The notes: generated by a model from the letters alone, not told the origin. 64,000 nucleotides of DNA from Phalacrocorax aristotelis (GCF_949628215.1 NC_134277.1:89083963-89147962); one strand, 5' to 3'; positions 1-20,599 are shown, numbered from the stretch's first letter. A program made the numbers and translations.

Positions 1-3000
1 TCAGTTGATTGCTTGGTCTCAGGTCAGTCTACTGTCTCAGATCAGTCCACTGCCTCGTCAATGCAGCTGAATAGCCAGGGAGTTCCTGGACCACCAGGGA
101 AATTAATGGTTTAAGTATGCTAGGTGTGGATACAGACAGAGCCCCGCCACCCAGCTACGCAACAGTTACAACTCTAGGACAAATCTGAGTTTCATACTTG
201 CAGCTTAAATTCCATATCTCTTGCTACAGACCAAATCACTATAGAAAGAATGACATGAAAGTTTCAGCTGGTCTCATTCAAAGACATTAGAATTTTGCTG
301 TAGCTGCAATCATTTTTGCTCGGCTGCTTGGCTGATAATTCATGCAGTCAAACAAAGATTACTATCTGCACAACCCCACACAGTATTTCCACAGTGGCAA
401 AATATTTGGGGCATTTCTGTTGCTGGAGTTGTACTCCCAATGAAAGAAATGCACCAAAACCAATACCTCTCTGTTTAGTCAGAACAATTTCCTCTGAACA
501 GCTCCAGTAGTTCCTTCCTGGGGCACAAATGGTTAATTTCTCAAGTCCTGATTAAAATTGACCAGTCTATAGTCATGCAATTTGGACCTTATATTAACAA
601 TGTTAAGCACATACCTCAGCACAATCCATATAGGCTCTAAAGTCCTAACGCTGGGGAAACCAAGGGCAAGTTTTTGCCAAGTTCCCAGTTTTTGCCATAG
701 CTACTTATTTTGCCAAGCTCTGATACAGATTTTGTTGCTCTTCAGTGGCTCTTGGGGCTGTTTTTGGCTTGCTAGCGGAGGATGGCTGGGTAGCATCCAT
801 GTGCAAGAATTATGCAGGGGAGAGTAGCAGGTCAGGACCAATGCTCAGGTTGGATTAGGTTGGTTTTCACATCCCTGCTTCTAAACTTTCAGCTTGTTCT
901 TAAGGTCTGAGGACAATGGCATGGGGAATTTGCTATTTTCTCATAGGTAATCCTAATCAGACGATGGCAAAGAAAAAGAAAGAGAAATGGGAAACTCCTT
1001 GCTAGAGGTGAGGAACCTTTCCTTAACAAGAGCAAAACCAGACCATTTGCAAGGCAGGCCACTTTAGGACGGACAGTGTTCAGCTTCCTTTTCTGGCACT
1101 TCCTTTTATTCCAGGATCCCATGGGATGCTGGGAGAAATTCCCATGCTCATTCACAGAGCTGTTGCTTTGCTAATTTCCCTCATTAGCCTTAGCTTCATT
1201 GTCTTTGTGATTTGAACATGGATTTACTTCAGTGATAAATTTGCTCACGATTTCATTGCCAGATAATTCTGTTGCAATTAGGAACCAAGGGCTACTACCT
1301 GTCAGCCTGCAGACAAGGGAAGAGCTTATGTAGACGTATAGCACTTAGATTAAAAGACTAAAACTCACTCTTCGCCATAACTTGTCAGGCAAGCACTAAC
1401 GCACCAGTCATGTCTGGGCAGTCACTAAAGAAGATAATTTCTTGCCTGTGTCCTGGGGCTGAAAAGAAGTATTTAAGAAAGGTATTCACCCAGTACATGT
1501 CTTGAGACAGATTTCTCAGCCTCAGAGCTGAGGAATCAATTGGATTGCCTTCACATCCCCACATTTTCTTTCCTTAGAGTGCTGCTGAGTAGGCTGATGA
1601 TTAGGGAATAGCTATGAGTAGTTCCTGAGAAAGGGCTTTATAGTCTTCTTAAACCCACTTTTTCAGGCCTGCGTCTTTGCCATGAGATTCAGTTACGTTA
1701 GTATACAGAGAGGTTAAATGTATGCATTTTCTGTCAGTGAATAAACTGTACACAAGATAAACTCAATGTGCCTGGATTAGGGGCTGGTAAACTTTGGCAG
1801 CACGTAAAGTGGGATACATGTAAATTACTTCTTTCACACCCATTCCGTATCCCTGCTCCACGATGGAGCGCAGCCTGGGCATGCACTGCTACAAGTCACT
1901 CAGGTCCTGTCTTCCATGGAAATCCTGGCACATAGACCAGAAACCAACAGGATCAGGTCTCTGGTTTGGATAATCAGGACACCAAAGCCACTGAATTACC
2001 TTCTCTGTGTGCTCAACAAGACCCCTCCTATGTCATCTGTGGCACTACTTAAACCCTCATAGGAGCTAGCTCATCTTCCTTTAATGACCTAGAGCAGAGC
2101 CTACAGCTCAGGCTTGGAGGTAAGGATTATAATCCCGCACTGCACTACTGCTGGTGTGCAAAGGTCCTGTCCCCATTCTGCCTTATGCACAGAGCAACTT
2201 CTTGAAGCAAAGTGGGATCTGGCTTTTACAATACCTTAAAGGGACTGTTTCATGTCACGGATTCTCATTACCATATCTCAGTCCCTCAGATGCTCTCACT
2301 GTTGAGTTGCAGTAGCTGAAGCTTCCAGTGCTGGGAGTGCGCCAAGGCTTCAAACACCCATACTCACTAACCCCTGCCTCAGGAATCCAGATTTGCCTGG
2401 GACTTAGTAACATGACCTGTTTTCCACCAGCTCTAAACTGCTCCCTCCAGAACTGAGTTTCATCTTCTCCCATGCTTATTTTCAGCCAAGAAATGAAATC
2501 ACTGCTAAACATCCACTGAACTTTGTTGCCCCTGTTAGCTTCTGCACTTCTACTCAAAAGCAATAATATGCAGTGCTCGGTTTTGAAAAAGGCACATCTC
2601 TGCTTATGTTGTCTACTCTTCCTAAACAAGCAGGAGCTGGAGGGTACACACTTTTTGTATTAGCAAAACAGAAGATGTTTCTGCAAACTTTCTTTGTCAA
2701 GGGAGGGAAGAGAAGGCTGTGCTGATCTGTCCATCTCCTAGGCACTTTCATGGTGCCAGCATGAAGGAACAAGAGAAGAGAGGGAGCCTGACCCAGCTTC
2801 TAGGGATTCAGAAAGAGAGCCCCCATGGGATTTGTAGCAGTAGCTTTTCTTAGAGAGTGAGTCAACATAGCCAAAAAGCGAGGCAGCGCAACAAGTGTAA
2901 AGAGGATGTGCCATTGCAACTTTGTGCTGAAGTTACTCAGTAAAGGATCTTTCCTAAGTGGGTTTTCAGTCATTTCAATCACTCCTTCTTCCCCAGTGCT

Positions 3001-4195
3001 CACCACACATCACCTTCTGTCCCTCCAAGCTCATTCCCAGCCACTAGCACTCACACTCACTTAACCTGAACTATTAGTGCTGCGCTTAAGTCAAAGGCAG
3101 TGCTGGAAACTTGACTTTCCCAGACTTTGGCCTTCTTCCAATTACAAGAGACGTGTTAATGAGAAGACCTCATTTCTAACCGTCTAGTCGAGGCACTTGC
3201 AAAATGCCAGACAGCACAGTAGCTGGATGTGAAGAACAGGAAACCAGCTAATGTCAGCTCGGACCAAGACTCAAATTCAAACAGCAGTAGAGAGCAGGGA
3301 GAATCGATGGCCACCTGGGGCAAGCACATCAAGAGGTTGTTTAGGGGTCCCTGGAGAAGTGTTATGTTCACTGGAAAAGCCAGCTGAGTGTGAGGACCAC
3401 CAGCTCCTGACAGTGGGTTACAGGGACACATACCTGGCAGCAGGCAGCAGAGGAGTCAGTGGTGTACGCGTGGGAGAAAGGTCAGGAGATTGCAGAGGGC
3501 TTTTCACTTGCAAGATGGGTGATGGGAAGGGTCAGTGAGTGATGAATACGAGCAGCTGGCAGAGAAGTTCACCACGAGACAGTTCAGTTAGAAAGTGGGA
3601 GCTCAGCAATTTTAATGTCGGACAGGGTTTTTACGATACTCTGAGAACTAGGTGCCATAAGGCACATAAATCAAAGCAGCTTCTTGAAACTGAGACAGTC
3701 TGAGACCCTGATGCCCTGAGATCAGAGCAGCTGAGGTGACACCAGATAGTCCCCTTTGTACATGGGCTCTGTTCGCGCCAGCAGGGAAAACACTCCCTCC
3801 TGATCTGGAGTGAAAAAATAAATGACATTTCTGAGGAATCAGCTTGGTTACTTAGGAGTTTTAGAGAAACAGACGGCTTTCTTTGCATGGTGTAAAAAGG
3901 CACCATACTGTATCAGAAATCACAAAATCTCTAAATTCAAACCAGACTTTTAAATATTTGGGTAATATTTATTTTTCTTTTAAAAACAAACCAGTTCAAA
4001 TTAAATGTGAATTCAAGAAAATATTTTCAAGACTGTTCATTTAATATCCAACTAATAAAAAGATTTAAAGAGGGAAAGCAATGCTGCTTCAGTAGCATCT
4101 CTTTTAATTTTAATGAGTTAAAGCTTTTTGGCTTATTGAAGTGGTACAATATTGACCCAAATATAAACCAATTTTATTTGTTTTCTGCCAGAAAT
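1..4195. other. Intergenic, nothing recognised
   Basis: Non-coding DNA of moderate GC. Short open frames on both strands have no protein-family features or splice context. In mammals CMBL is the next gene on this side of CCT5, but I found none of its exons. Confidence 0.6.
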
Positions 4196-4379
4196 TAGGC
4201 TATGGGAAGAATGTACTGTTCCTCTAACTTTGGACTATGTTCCAGCAAAAGAGGTACATTTGAAGGCCTCTTCAAAAGTCTTAGACATCTACAAACACCA
4301 GCAAGAGTCACTGTGGCTACTCCAACCCCGGTGACAATCACTGTAGCTGAACCAGAGAACCAACCTGTGCCGGTATCAG

Positions 4380-4440
4380 TCACCCCTATACAGAGGAAGA
4401 AAATTAACTCTACCTCAGGCAAAACCAGTGCATTCTCCAC
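4380..4440 (-). mobile_element. Possible start of a second LTR copy (3' LTR of the remnant)
   Basis: The minus strand reads ctggttttgcctgaggtag and then agttaattttcttc, matching the first 40-50 bases of the LTR family at 5898, 10701, 22301, 24036 and 57217. Similarity fades after about 60 bases. It may be a truncated 3' LTR closing the element that begins at 6506. Confidence 0.5.
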
Positions 4441-4914
4441 CCCTTATTCCATACCACTTAGATCATGCTCAGGTCCCACACTATCCCATACATCCTCATT
4501 AACCACCACCCCCTTCCCTTGCTTTGACACAATACACAGGTATCATTCCCTCAGGCTATGGATCACCCCTGTGAAATGTCTGTAAAGTGTTCACAAATGT
4601 CCACAAAACGTCCACTGAGTTCATTCAGTCCATGACTTTGAGCTCCACCTCTTATGGTGGTCACTCAGGACAGGAGAGGTGGGGTGTTATGTGGAGATAC
4701 TGGGCACCAAAGCCAGCTCAGGTCAGGTCACTGCTGCACTTGCGCAGCTTCTTGTCAGGCTTGTCCTCCATTGGTTCGGGTGGTTCCTGCTATAGTAATT
4801 TCCATAACATGCAACTCAAATCCCAGGTTACAACCATTTAAAGGTATTTCCATCACAATCTCTACCCCTGGTCCCTTTGGACCAGACCATCGGGTTTAAC
4901 ATTGCAATGAAATC

Positions 4915-5560
4915 TTCCCCTTGCCCCTGCTCTGGTCTGGACTTACCCACAGACTGCAGGCCCTCGGGGTTGTACCTGCACCAATTGGAGCCTTATCTGT
5001 GCACCACAGCCTCTCCAGGGGTACATCTGCTGTGGCAGAGGCTGATCCACAGCCACAGTCGCTCTGAGGTGCACCTGTTCCAGCGTGGCCTTCTTCATGG
5101 GCCACAATGCCTTCAGAGATATACCTACTCCAGCATGGCCTTACCCACAGCCACAATCCCTTCAGAAGTAAACCTGCTCCAACATGGCCTTGCCCATGGC
5201 TGTAGTCCCTCCAGGGGTGTATGTGCTCTTCATGGGCTTATCCATGGCCACATGCTTAGGGGTGCTCCAGCATGACCTCATGCACAACCACTGATGCTTC
5301 AAGGTGTACCTGGTGCAGCATGGAATTATCCACTGCCACAGATGCTTCAAGGTGCACCTTCTCCAGCGTGGACTTATCCTTGGGACACAATTCCATCAGA
5401 GGTAAACCTGCTGCAGCACAGACATAACCACAGCCACAGCCACTTTGAGATGTACCTGCTCTGGCATGGGCTCATCCACAGCCACAGATGCTTCAGGGTG
5501 TCCTGCTCCTGTGTGGATTTATCCACAGGTCACAGTGCCTTCAACTCGAGTTCACACTGG
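4915..5560 (-). repeat. Degenerate tandem repeat, about 48-bp unit, about 13 copies
   Basis: Read on the minus strand, units share the pattern tgtggctgtggataag, then a cc-atgctggagcaggt core, then a gtacacct-gaagcatc tail. Unit lengths are mostly 46-52 bp and units differ at many sites, so the array is old. It lies in the leader of the retroviral remnant. Confidence 0.8.
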
Positions 5561-5869
5561 AGTTCCAGCCTGTCCAGCAGCACAGAAACAGCGGCGATGC
5601 CCTGGCCACCTGTGAGCTCAGGTGCATCGCCATGGCTGTTATCAAAATGTCCCCAGGCAGAGCAGAGTAAGGTGGTCAGCAGCACAGGAGGACAGCAAGC
5701 AGTGAAAGCAAAAAGCAGCCACTAACAAGCACTAGACTCTAATATACAACAAGGCAGGCAAGCCCCATGGCAAGCACAGAAGTCTGCCCATTAATACCTA
5801 AATGGCAATAACAGCTGTAAATTCAATCTAGCACATTTCAATCAAATCTGTCGTTATCTTTAAACCTTT

Positions 5870-5889
5870 GAGCCCCACATTGGGTGCCA
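5870..5889 (-). other. Retroviral primer-binding site, tRNA-Lys type
   Basis: The minus strand reads TGGCACCCAATGTGGGGCTC, close to the TGGCGCCCAACGTGGGGC site complementary to tRNA-Lys(1,2) in ERVK-like retroviruses. It begins 8 nt after the LTR end at 5898. This fixes the minus orientation of the element. Confidence 0.75.
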
Positions 5890-5897
5890 AAAGGGAC

Positions 5898-6506
5898 TGT
5901 CAAGGTTTAACCCCAGCTGGCAACTAAGCACCACGCAGCCGCTCGCTCACTCTCTGCCTGTGGGATGGGGGAGAGAATCAGAAGAGTAAAAGTGAGGAAA
6001 CTTGTGGGTTGAGATAAAAACAGTTTAACAGGGAAGGCAAAAGCTGTGTGCACAAGCAAAGCAAAACACAGGAATCCATTCACGACTCCCCATGGGCAGG
6101 CAGGTGTTCGGCCATCCCCAGGAAAGCAGGGCTCCATCACGCATAATGGTTACTTGGGAAGACAAACGCCATCACTTCAGACGTCCTCCCCTTCCTTCTT
6201 CTCCCAGCTCTATAAGCTGACCATGACATCACATGGTGTGGAATATCCCTTTGGTCAGTTGGGGTCAGCTGTCCTGGCTGTGCCCCCTCCCAGCTTCTTG
6301 TGCCCCCCCAGCCTGCTCGCTGGTCAGTTGGGGTGAGGAGCAGAAAAGGCCTTGACTCTGTGTAAGCGCTGCTCAGCAGTAACTAAAACAACCCTGTGTT
6401 ATCAACGCTGTTTTTTAGCACAAATCCAAAACACAGCCCCATACAAGCTAATGTGAACTGTGAAGAAAATTAACTCTACGCCAGTCAAAACTAGCACATT
6501 TTGACA
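5898..6506 (-). mobile_element. Endogenous retrovirus LTR (LTR-1), minus orientation
   Basis: On the minus strand it starts TGTCAAAATG and ends with ggggttaaaccttgaca. It contains the family blocks agttaattttc, gggatattccacacca, a ctcaacccacaagtttcc stretch and the gagcgagcggctgcgtgg end block. It is about 609 bp and is followed by a primer-binding site, so it is the 5' LTR of a remnant and not a solo LTR. It shares a long middle block with LTR-2 and LTR-5. Confidence 0.85.
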
Positions 6507-9165
6507 ATTGCCTTATAAGAATCAGAAACAACCTGCCAGTTCACCAGTGTCAACCAGTTATTCCGCGTTCTTTAAATCAGCTAGTTTTATCTATAACACA
6601 GAGTTTGAAAAGCTTGTGGCAACGTAGTTGTACTTAGATAATAAGAATGCCTGTACCACATCAGACCAAAGGTCTAACATAATCCAATGACCTGTCTTTT
6701 GTAAAAATAAAGACAAGTATATGGTGATCATTCCTGAAAGACACTTTCCAGCTTTCAACAGATTTTGACTTAAGAGGTGCCTGCAGATAGATGGAAACTT
6801 TGCATTTAGTGCTCCTTGATATTTTTTTCCCCCATGGATTTGAGAACCAAACTACACATTGGGGTTCAGGGAAGGGAATGGATAGTCCTTGGCAGCACAG
6901 CCAGTTGGTGCAGAGAAGGAAGAAAGAACTCTCCCTTGATTTTGATGGAGGCAGAGAAGAAGTGAAGCTCCAGACAAATAGAATGTGAATCCCTGAGACG
7001 TGACCACAGTACAGATGAGTAACCAAGTCCAGTGTCTTAGTTCATTCGTAGTATTTTGAAGTTCCTTGTTGCTGCTCTGTCTTTGGCCAGTGCATTGGGA
7101 CACTCTGAAGATGAAGCTGCTACAGTTGTGATCTTTTCAGGTTGGCAGGAAACACTGTCTCCCATTATGGACCCTACTGCAAACAGAAAAAGAGAATCCA
7201 CACAGAGCATTTATAATCCTGTGTTACTCAGCTGCTCGACCTTTCTGAGAGGGAGAGAAGGCTTATGGTAGTAGCCCATCCCACAGACCTGATGCCTGCA
7301 GCAGTCCTTGATATCATTACTTACATTGACATCTGTTTTCCTAATTCTAATGTTTTTTTTCTTCTTTCCCTGACTGAAGTCCCAAGTGCCCACCATTCAC
7401 TGTAAGCAAGTGATCAGGTTGTGCTGATTTCCTTGAAGTTCCCCACCTTTCCTTTGCTCAGTCCACCTTTGCTTGCACAGCCCTTCTTGCTCATACACTG
7501 CAGGAGAGCTGACTTCCCACTGCCCATCCTGAAGAGTAAGGGCTCCTTCAATGGTCTTCTGAGGAGCTCTTTCCAGACAACTTCTGGCTACTGTTCTCCA
7601 GAGCTCCTCGACATCGCTGCAAGAAAAGCAGAGCAGGTCCAACCACGGTGGCCAGGGTCAGTGAAGGGTCAAGATCACAAGGAAAGCCCAACTTGACAGG
7701 GACAAGCCAGGAAGAAAGTCAAACCAGCATCGGTATCAGCAAGGCACAGGCATAGCTGAAACATAGCTCAGGCAAGGAGAAAAGGCATGGGCCTGAACTT
7801 AAATGCAGCTATGGAGCAAAAGTGGGAGGGCTTCTCCGAGCTCTCTCTCACCCCCCAGCATTTTCCCCAGCAGTCTGATTCAAGGTGAGACAGGTGTGCC
7901 ATGGCAGAGCTGGCCTTGAGCACAGGTAGCCCTTGGGGGGAGCAAGGGGAGAGCACCCAGGGCCCTGACAGTGTCCCATGTTCCATGAGCTCCCAGACAC
8001 CAGAGAGCTGGCAGAGGCCTATTTCTCTCCATGCCCATGCTGCTGCCGTTCAGCACTGTGGGGCAGGAGCCTCACCATCACACACTTACTGGTCCCAAAT
8101 AGCTCAGGGAGGAATCTCATGAGGCTACGGATTCTAGTACACGTACACCAGGCAGGTATTGCAGGGTCCATGTCTCACAGAGAACGTACTCAAGCTTTAC
8201 CCCCCAGTCTTTTGAGTTTAGCAAACTGTCTCTCTTGTATCACAGAGATGAGTTGTTTACAAAGCAAACACTGTCAGTCCATTTAATTGGCTCTTTAACA
8301 TGGTGAGAAATGTTCCCTGGCAGAGAGTTCCCGGGAAACCCTCCAAGATGTGAAATGGAGAAGTACTTCTGTGCAGGGAGGACAAACAAGGCTAGTCCCT
8401 CAGACCCAAACCTCACAATGGAATCATCCCTCCTTGGATGATTGTAAGAGTCTGGGGGATGTAATAACCATCCCCACAGCCAATATGAGAGTCATCTTTA
8501 ACAGTGCGAGGGACGGTCATGCCATTCTGCCACAGAGGGGAGCAGCTCCCATGGTGCCCTCTTTTCTGTACAGCCCAGTTAGCATAAGGACATACAGCCT
8601 GGGCAGGTTCTGGAGCCAGTCAGCTTAGCTGAGGTAGGTCTGGGTCTAGGTATCCTAATATCCAGGTGTCTTGGTATTACAGAGACAGCTAGCAGACCCA
8701 CACGCTAGCAAGACTGCTTGACTTGCTCCACTTGAGACCCTATCTGTGGTTGCCTGTAAGCTTGTCAGATCAGATTGTTCGGACAGGAACTGCTCATGTT
8801 ATGAGGCATCTTTCCCCATGCAGAACATAGTCAGAAATGATCAAGCAGCTTAGTATTTTTCCTAAGCAAAGGAAAAATACATTTGTATTGAGAAATGTCA
8901 CCTTGTAGGGAAACACGAATGTTGTTTCACAGTTCTGGAATAACCCTATTCTGGAAAAAATTCCACTCCAAGCTGATTTCTCTGAATCATTACAGTGCAC
9001 CCAGTCAGAAGCCCAGACCTGGGTACACGGCACCCTGCAGCTGCTGTGGGCGGGTGTGACCAGGAGGGAGCAAGAGGAATCTGCGTGCTGTCCTCCTGGC
9101 AGCCTCGCCTCCTGCGCCTGCAGAGCTGATGCAAGCACTGTGTCAGCCTGGAGATGCAAGAGGTC
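6507..9165. other. Intergenic, no gene recognised
   Basis: Non-coding. The stretch 7420-8200 is more GC-rich than its surroundings and might be an unrecognised old repeat, but no terminal repeats or coding homology are visible. Confidence 0.5.
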
Positions 9166-9267
9166 GAAGGAGGATCTAGTTGAAGATGCCCCTGCTCACA
9201 CAGGGAGGCTGGACTAGATGACCTGTAAAGGTCCCTTGCAACCCAAACCACTCCATGATTCTATGGA
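9166..9267 (+). mobile_element. CR1 retrotransposon 3' tail fragment
   Basis: It has the standard CR1 3' end: gaggctggactagatgacc, then aaggtcccttgcaaccc and ccatgattctatgg. Only about 100 bases remain, so it is 5'-truncated. Plus orientation. Confidence 0.9.
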
Positions 9268-10695
9268 AGGAGCCCAGGCCCAGGAACGCAGCAGGAGAGA
9301 CAAAGAAACGAGGCTGGGAAAAGCTGGCTGGTAACAGGGGAACTGGAACTAGTGGGACAAAGAGGCACGGCCAGGGTAAGGGTCCTAGGAAGATGCGAAA
9401 ACGTGGATTTAAGAGGGTACACGGGGCCAGTCACAAAACCAGGTCAAATAACTGAGCCCTTGAGAGGAATTCGGACAGATTCAGGTTCTCCTGATGGCTG
9501 GGAAAGACCTGGTGGGCTGCTTCAGCTCGCTTTTAAAAAAATCTGGATGCAGCCTGGGAAGGCAGCGACACGCATACGTTGCCCTCCAGCGGTGAACCTC
9601 GCTTTTTCCCTGGAGCGACAGAGCAGTACTTGACGGGACCACGGAGCCTGCAGAGCTTGGATCCATGGACCCCACAGCCCCCCCCCACGGCTAGGCAAGG
9701 CTTTTATTTCCCAATGGTTACAAGCACACCATGATTAATTTGAGTATTACCGTTTGTCTCCCACCACCTTATTGTTATTGAGATACGTTCACTCAATTTT
9801 ATTTGACAGAGGCAGGCCACAGCACAACATCACAATGCTGGTATTCCCACTGTTCTGTCAGAGCGCAAACTCAGCTGTGACAGCGTACCAGTTTGAGCTG
9901 CACTGGTTTCATTGATTTTGTTTAATACTTTCAGCTGCGTGTTGCATGCTGTGATGAAAGTTGCTTGTCCTCCAACCGCCTCCATGCAACGATTACGGAC
10001 AATGCCAACGCTACGCATTTGTTATGTTGAAGAGCAGTAGCACGAGCCTCTAAAAAGATGACTTCCTTTTCTTAAAATTTTATCAAAGTTCCATCACCAA
10101 GCTTCAGACTTCGCATACTAAGATCTGGTTGACGTTAGAAAGTATTTACACATGCAGCACAAACCCTTTATTTCTGTAAGTCACATCAGCAAAACCATGT
10201 TTTCACATTTTTAAAAATTAATTGTCCCGTGTTCCTAGAGGCCTCCGAATTGGGTGGCAGTTTACAGTCAAAACCTGTCCTTGGGAGGAAAAAAAACCCA
10301 AACCAATACACCACCACCTAATTCTGACCAGGTCTCGGCTCACGCATCCCTAGAAACTATCAGCACACCACACTGCAGACCTGTGCGTTACTGACTGTAA
10401 GCTCCAGGTTGCTGTGAAGCAACCCCACGTGCCATCTGCAGAGCAGTCGCAGCTTTTCTGCCCTCCAGCGGCAGCGCTGCCGGCAGAGAACCCTCCCTCC
10501 TCCGCTCGTCTCCTGGTCAGGACATCCAAAGCAGAGCAGTGAAGTGGCGTGCAACACAGCCCGTTTCTTCTCAGCATCTCATGTTTTAAAGGAATCACGA
10601 TTTCTAAGCCATGCCACAAGAAAATTTAACTGAAGGAGAGTCAGTAGGTGAAGCTTGGAAACAATCTGGTAACAGGATTCACTGATGCAGACGGG
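9268..10695. other. Intergenic, no gene recognised
   Basis: Nothing recognised apart from a short C-run at about 9680. Open frames here are short and lack homology features. Confidence 0.5.
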
Positions 10696-10700
10696 ACAGG

Positions 10701-11275
10701 TGTCCTGGCTCTGGCTGTGATGGAGTTAATTTTCTTCATAGTAGCTCATATGGTGCTGTCTTTAGTTTTGTGACCAAAACAACGCTGAAAACAAATGCTT
10801 TAGCTATTGCTGAACAGTGCTTGCACAGCATCGCCGCCGCCTCTGCTTCTCACCCCGCCCCCCAAGCAGCAGGCTGCTGTGCACAAGAGGTTGGGAGGGA
10901 GCACAACTGGGCAGATGACCTGAACCAACCAAAGCGACATACCCTGCCACCCAACGCTGTGCCAGCAACAGGTTGGGGAAAGGAGGAGGAGGGAAACATT
11001 CCGTTTTGGCGTTTGTCTTCCCAAGTAATGATTACGCGTGATGGAGCCCTGCTTTCCTGGGGATGGCCCAACACCTGCCTGCCCATGGGAAGGAGTGAAT
11101 GAATTCCTTGTTTTGCTTTGCCTGTGCGCACAGCTTTTGCTTTACCTGTTAAACTGTCTTTATCTCAACCCAGAAGTTTCCTCACTTTTACTCTTCTGAT
11201 TCTCTCCCCCAGCCCACCGGCAGGAATGAGCGAGCGGCTGCATGGTGCTGGGTGGCCGGCTAGGGTTATACCACA
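10701..11275 (+). mobile_element. Solo endogenous retrovirus LTR (LTR-2), plus orientation
   Basis: It starts TGTCCTGGCTCTGGCTG followed by gagttaattttcttc, and ends in gggttataccaca. It belongs to the same family as LTR-1. ACAGG occurs directly before it (10696-10700) and after it (11276-11280, and again at 11283-11287), consistent with a target-site duplication. About 575 bp, with no internal region on either side, so a solo LTR. Confidence 0.85.
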
Positions 11276-11287
11276 ACAGGGTACAGG

Positions 11288-12555
11288 AGTTAAAGGGAAA
11301 AACTAACAAAATGCGAGCAACTGTTTTCTCACATCCTGTCTATCACATGTACAACTTCACTACATTTGTACAAATAAATTAGTCCCTTTCAAGTTCCAGT
11401 TACACCTGTTTTCTTTTTGTGTTCCTGAACAAAGCAAGAGCTGGCTCTACGTGAGCCAATGCATTTATGGGATCTGAGATTCACAATTACAACCATGACT
11501 CAATTCAGAGTGCCAGACTTCAGCAGTAGTAAAACTGATTAAACTGTTGTCGTCCAGTGTAAATGAATATAAATGCATGTAAATGAAGTTAATTTGGGAA
11601 AAGGCAAAATAACAATGCAACACCCAGTACTCATTTTCTAACAATGAAAACAAAGCTTTGAGGAAGAATCCTGCAAAGAGTCTGGAAATGTAATTTTAAT
11701 CAGCCCTGAAACCCTCCTACCATAAAAGTCAAACGTGTTATTTCTACCCTTCTTCCTCTATTAACACTCACTGAAGGATTTGTTTGACATAAGTGATGTA
11801 TTATCACAGCAAGTAGTGATAACAGGACCTGCTAGCCAACAGTCGTCAGTAAAAAAAGCTTCCCCTGTACTACTATGGTCTGAAACGTCAAAACTATGCA
11901 GGTGAAACGTAATGCAAATAATGTTGAGTTGATATTTTCAATACTTCCCCATGTTCTGAAATCTGCAAAAACCTGCACCTTAGCTCTGGTCTACCACTTG
12001 TTTCCTCCTAATAATTTCAGAAGCCAGGCACCTTACTAGTTAATTTTACCCCAAGATCATACTTGGGACTTACAAAGTAAAGCGGGCTCAATGGTGGCAG
12101 CACAGACAAAAGTTTTGGAAGAAAAACTCCACTTGGCTGAATGTGTATAGCCCTGGAAAAAAAATCCTCCTTGTCCATAGATCAAGAACACACTTAAAGG
12201 GTACCACAAGAGGAAAACTGGAAGCAACTGGAAGCATGAGATCCAGGTCCTTTAAATCTTCAGATTGAAACTTCATACTTGATATATTTAACATAAGAGA
12301 ATAAGTAGAGGCTACACTAATTTTCTGCTTGCTTCACTGATGACCTCTTAAAATGAGGATCTGGGCTTTGCTCACAAGCCGCTAATGAAGTTCGCTGCAG
12401 GAGCAATGGAAAAGGACCCACGGAATGCTATTCCTGCGCTATCAGTGTTTTCTTCCTATACTTTCAAGACGTGTTTTCTACAAATATTCCCACCTAAGAC
12501 AAGATGCAACGGTACTTCTGAAAGAAGCCTGGAAACCACCAGTGCTAAACTGTGT
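11288..12555. other. Intergenic between LTR-2 and the CCT5 3' end
   Basis: AT-rich non-coding sequence. Some of it may be read-through 3' UTR of CCT5. No gene or repeat recognised. Confidence 0.5.
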
Positions 12556-12689
12556 TTTATTTCCAACAATTAGCCATTACAGTATCTGAAACAAAGAGTG
12601 TCCAAAATAAATAGCTGAGGGTGAAGCATCAGAATACTACCCTCTTCGCTACTGCTGTGGCCCCCTTAATGTTTCTTGCTTTTCAACCT
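12556..12689 (-). other. CCT5: CCT5 3' UTR with candidate poly(A) signal
   Basis: Downstream of the stop codon, an AATAAA hexamer on the minus strand (plus-strand tttatt, 12556-12561) would give a 3' UTR of about 150 nt. It is the first canonical hexamer I see after the stop. The true cleavage site is inferred. Confidence 0.5.
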
Positions 12690-20314
<7,625 letters not shown>

Positions 20315-20544
20315 GGCTGCCGCTGCCGCCTCTCCCGCACTCCCCGCCAGCACGAGCCGGACGCAGCCGCGCCCACCGCCCCGTGACGCAGCACGCACCC
20401 TCACGCACCGCTCCGCGCCTGCGCAGCCGGCAGCCACGAGACATATTTCGCGGGCGAGACTTATGTGGCGCCTCTAGCGGACCTTTCTGGAAGCATCCGG
20501 CTCGGTGGGAGTTGCGCGGCGCTGGCGGCCCCGTCCCCCAGCGC

Positions 20545-20577
20545 GGGGGGGGGGGGGGGAGGGGGGGGCAGGAGGAG
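20545..20577 (+). promoter_or_regulatory. G-tract, predicted G-quadruplex, in the shared promoter
   Basis: Fifteen consecutive G (20545-20559), one A, eight G (20561-20568), then caggagg. This easily meets the four-run G-quadruplex rule. It lies between the two genes on the ATPSCKMT sense strand. The run length may also be uncertain from sequencing. Confidence 0.75.
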
Positions 20578-20599
20578 GACAAGGGTGCTGTATTAGGTA

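Larger units (their letters stand above)
4441..5897 (-). mobile_element. Internal region of a non-coding endogenous retrovirus remnant
   Basis: This follows LTR 5898-6506 on the minus strand. It opens with a lysine-type primer-binding site, then a leader of about 300 nt, the tandem-repeat block at 4915-5560, and unique sequence up to the LTR-like segment near 4430. No gag, protease, polymerase or envelope reading frame is visible, so the element is either internally deleted or a non-autonomous short form. Confidence 0.65.

Noticed and set aside
4877-5725. Plus-strand open frames with repeated QHG/SHS-like peptides
   Set aside because: They arise from the minisatellite in the retroviral leader, read on its antisense strand.
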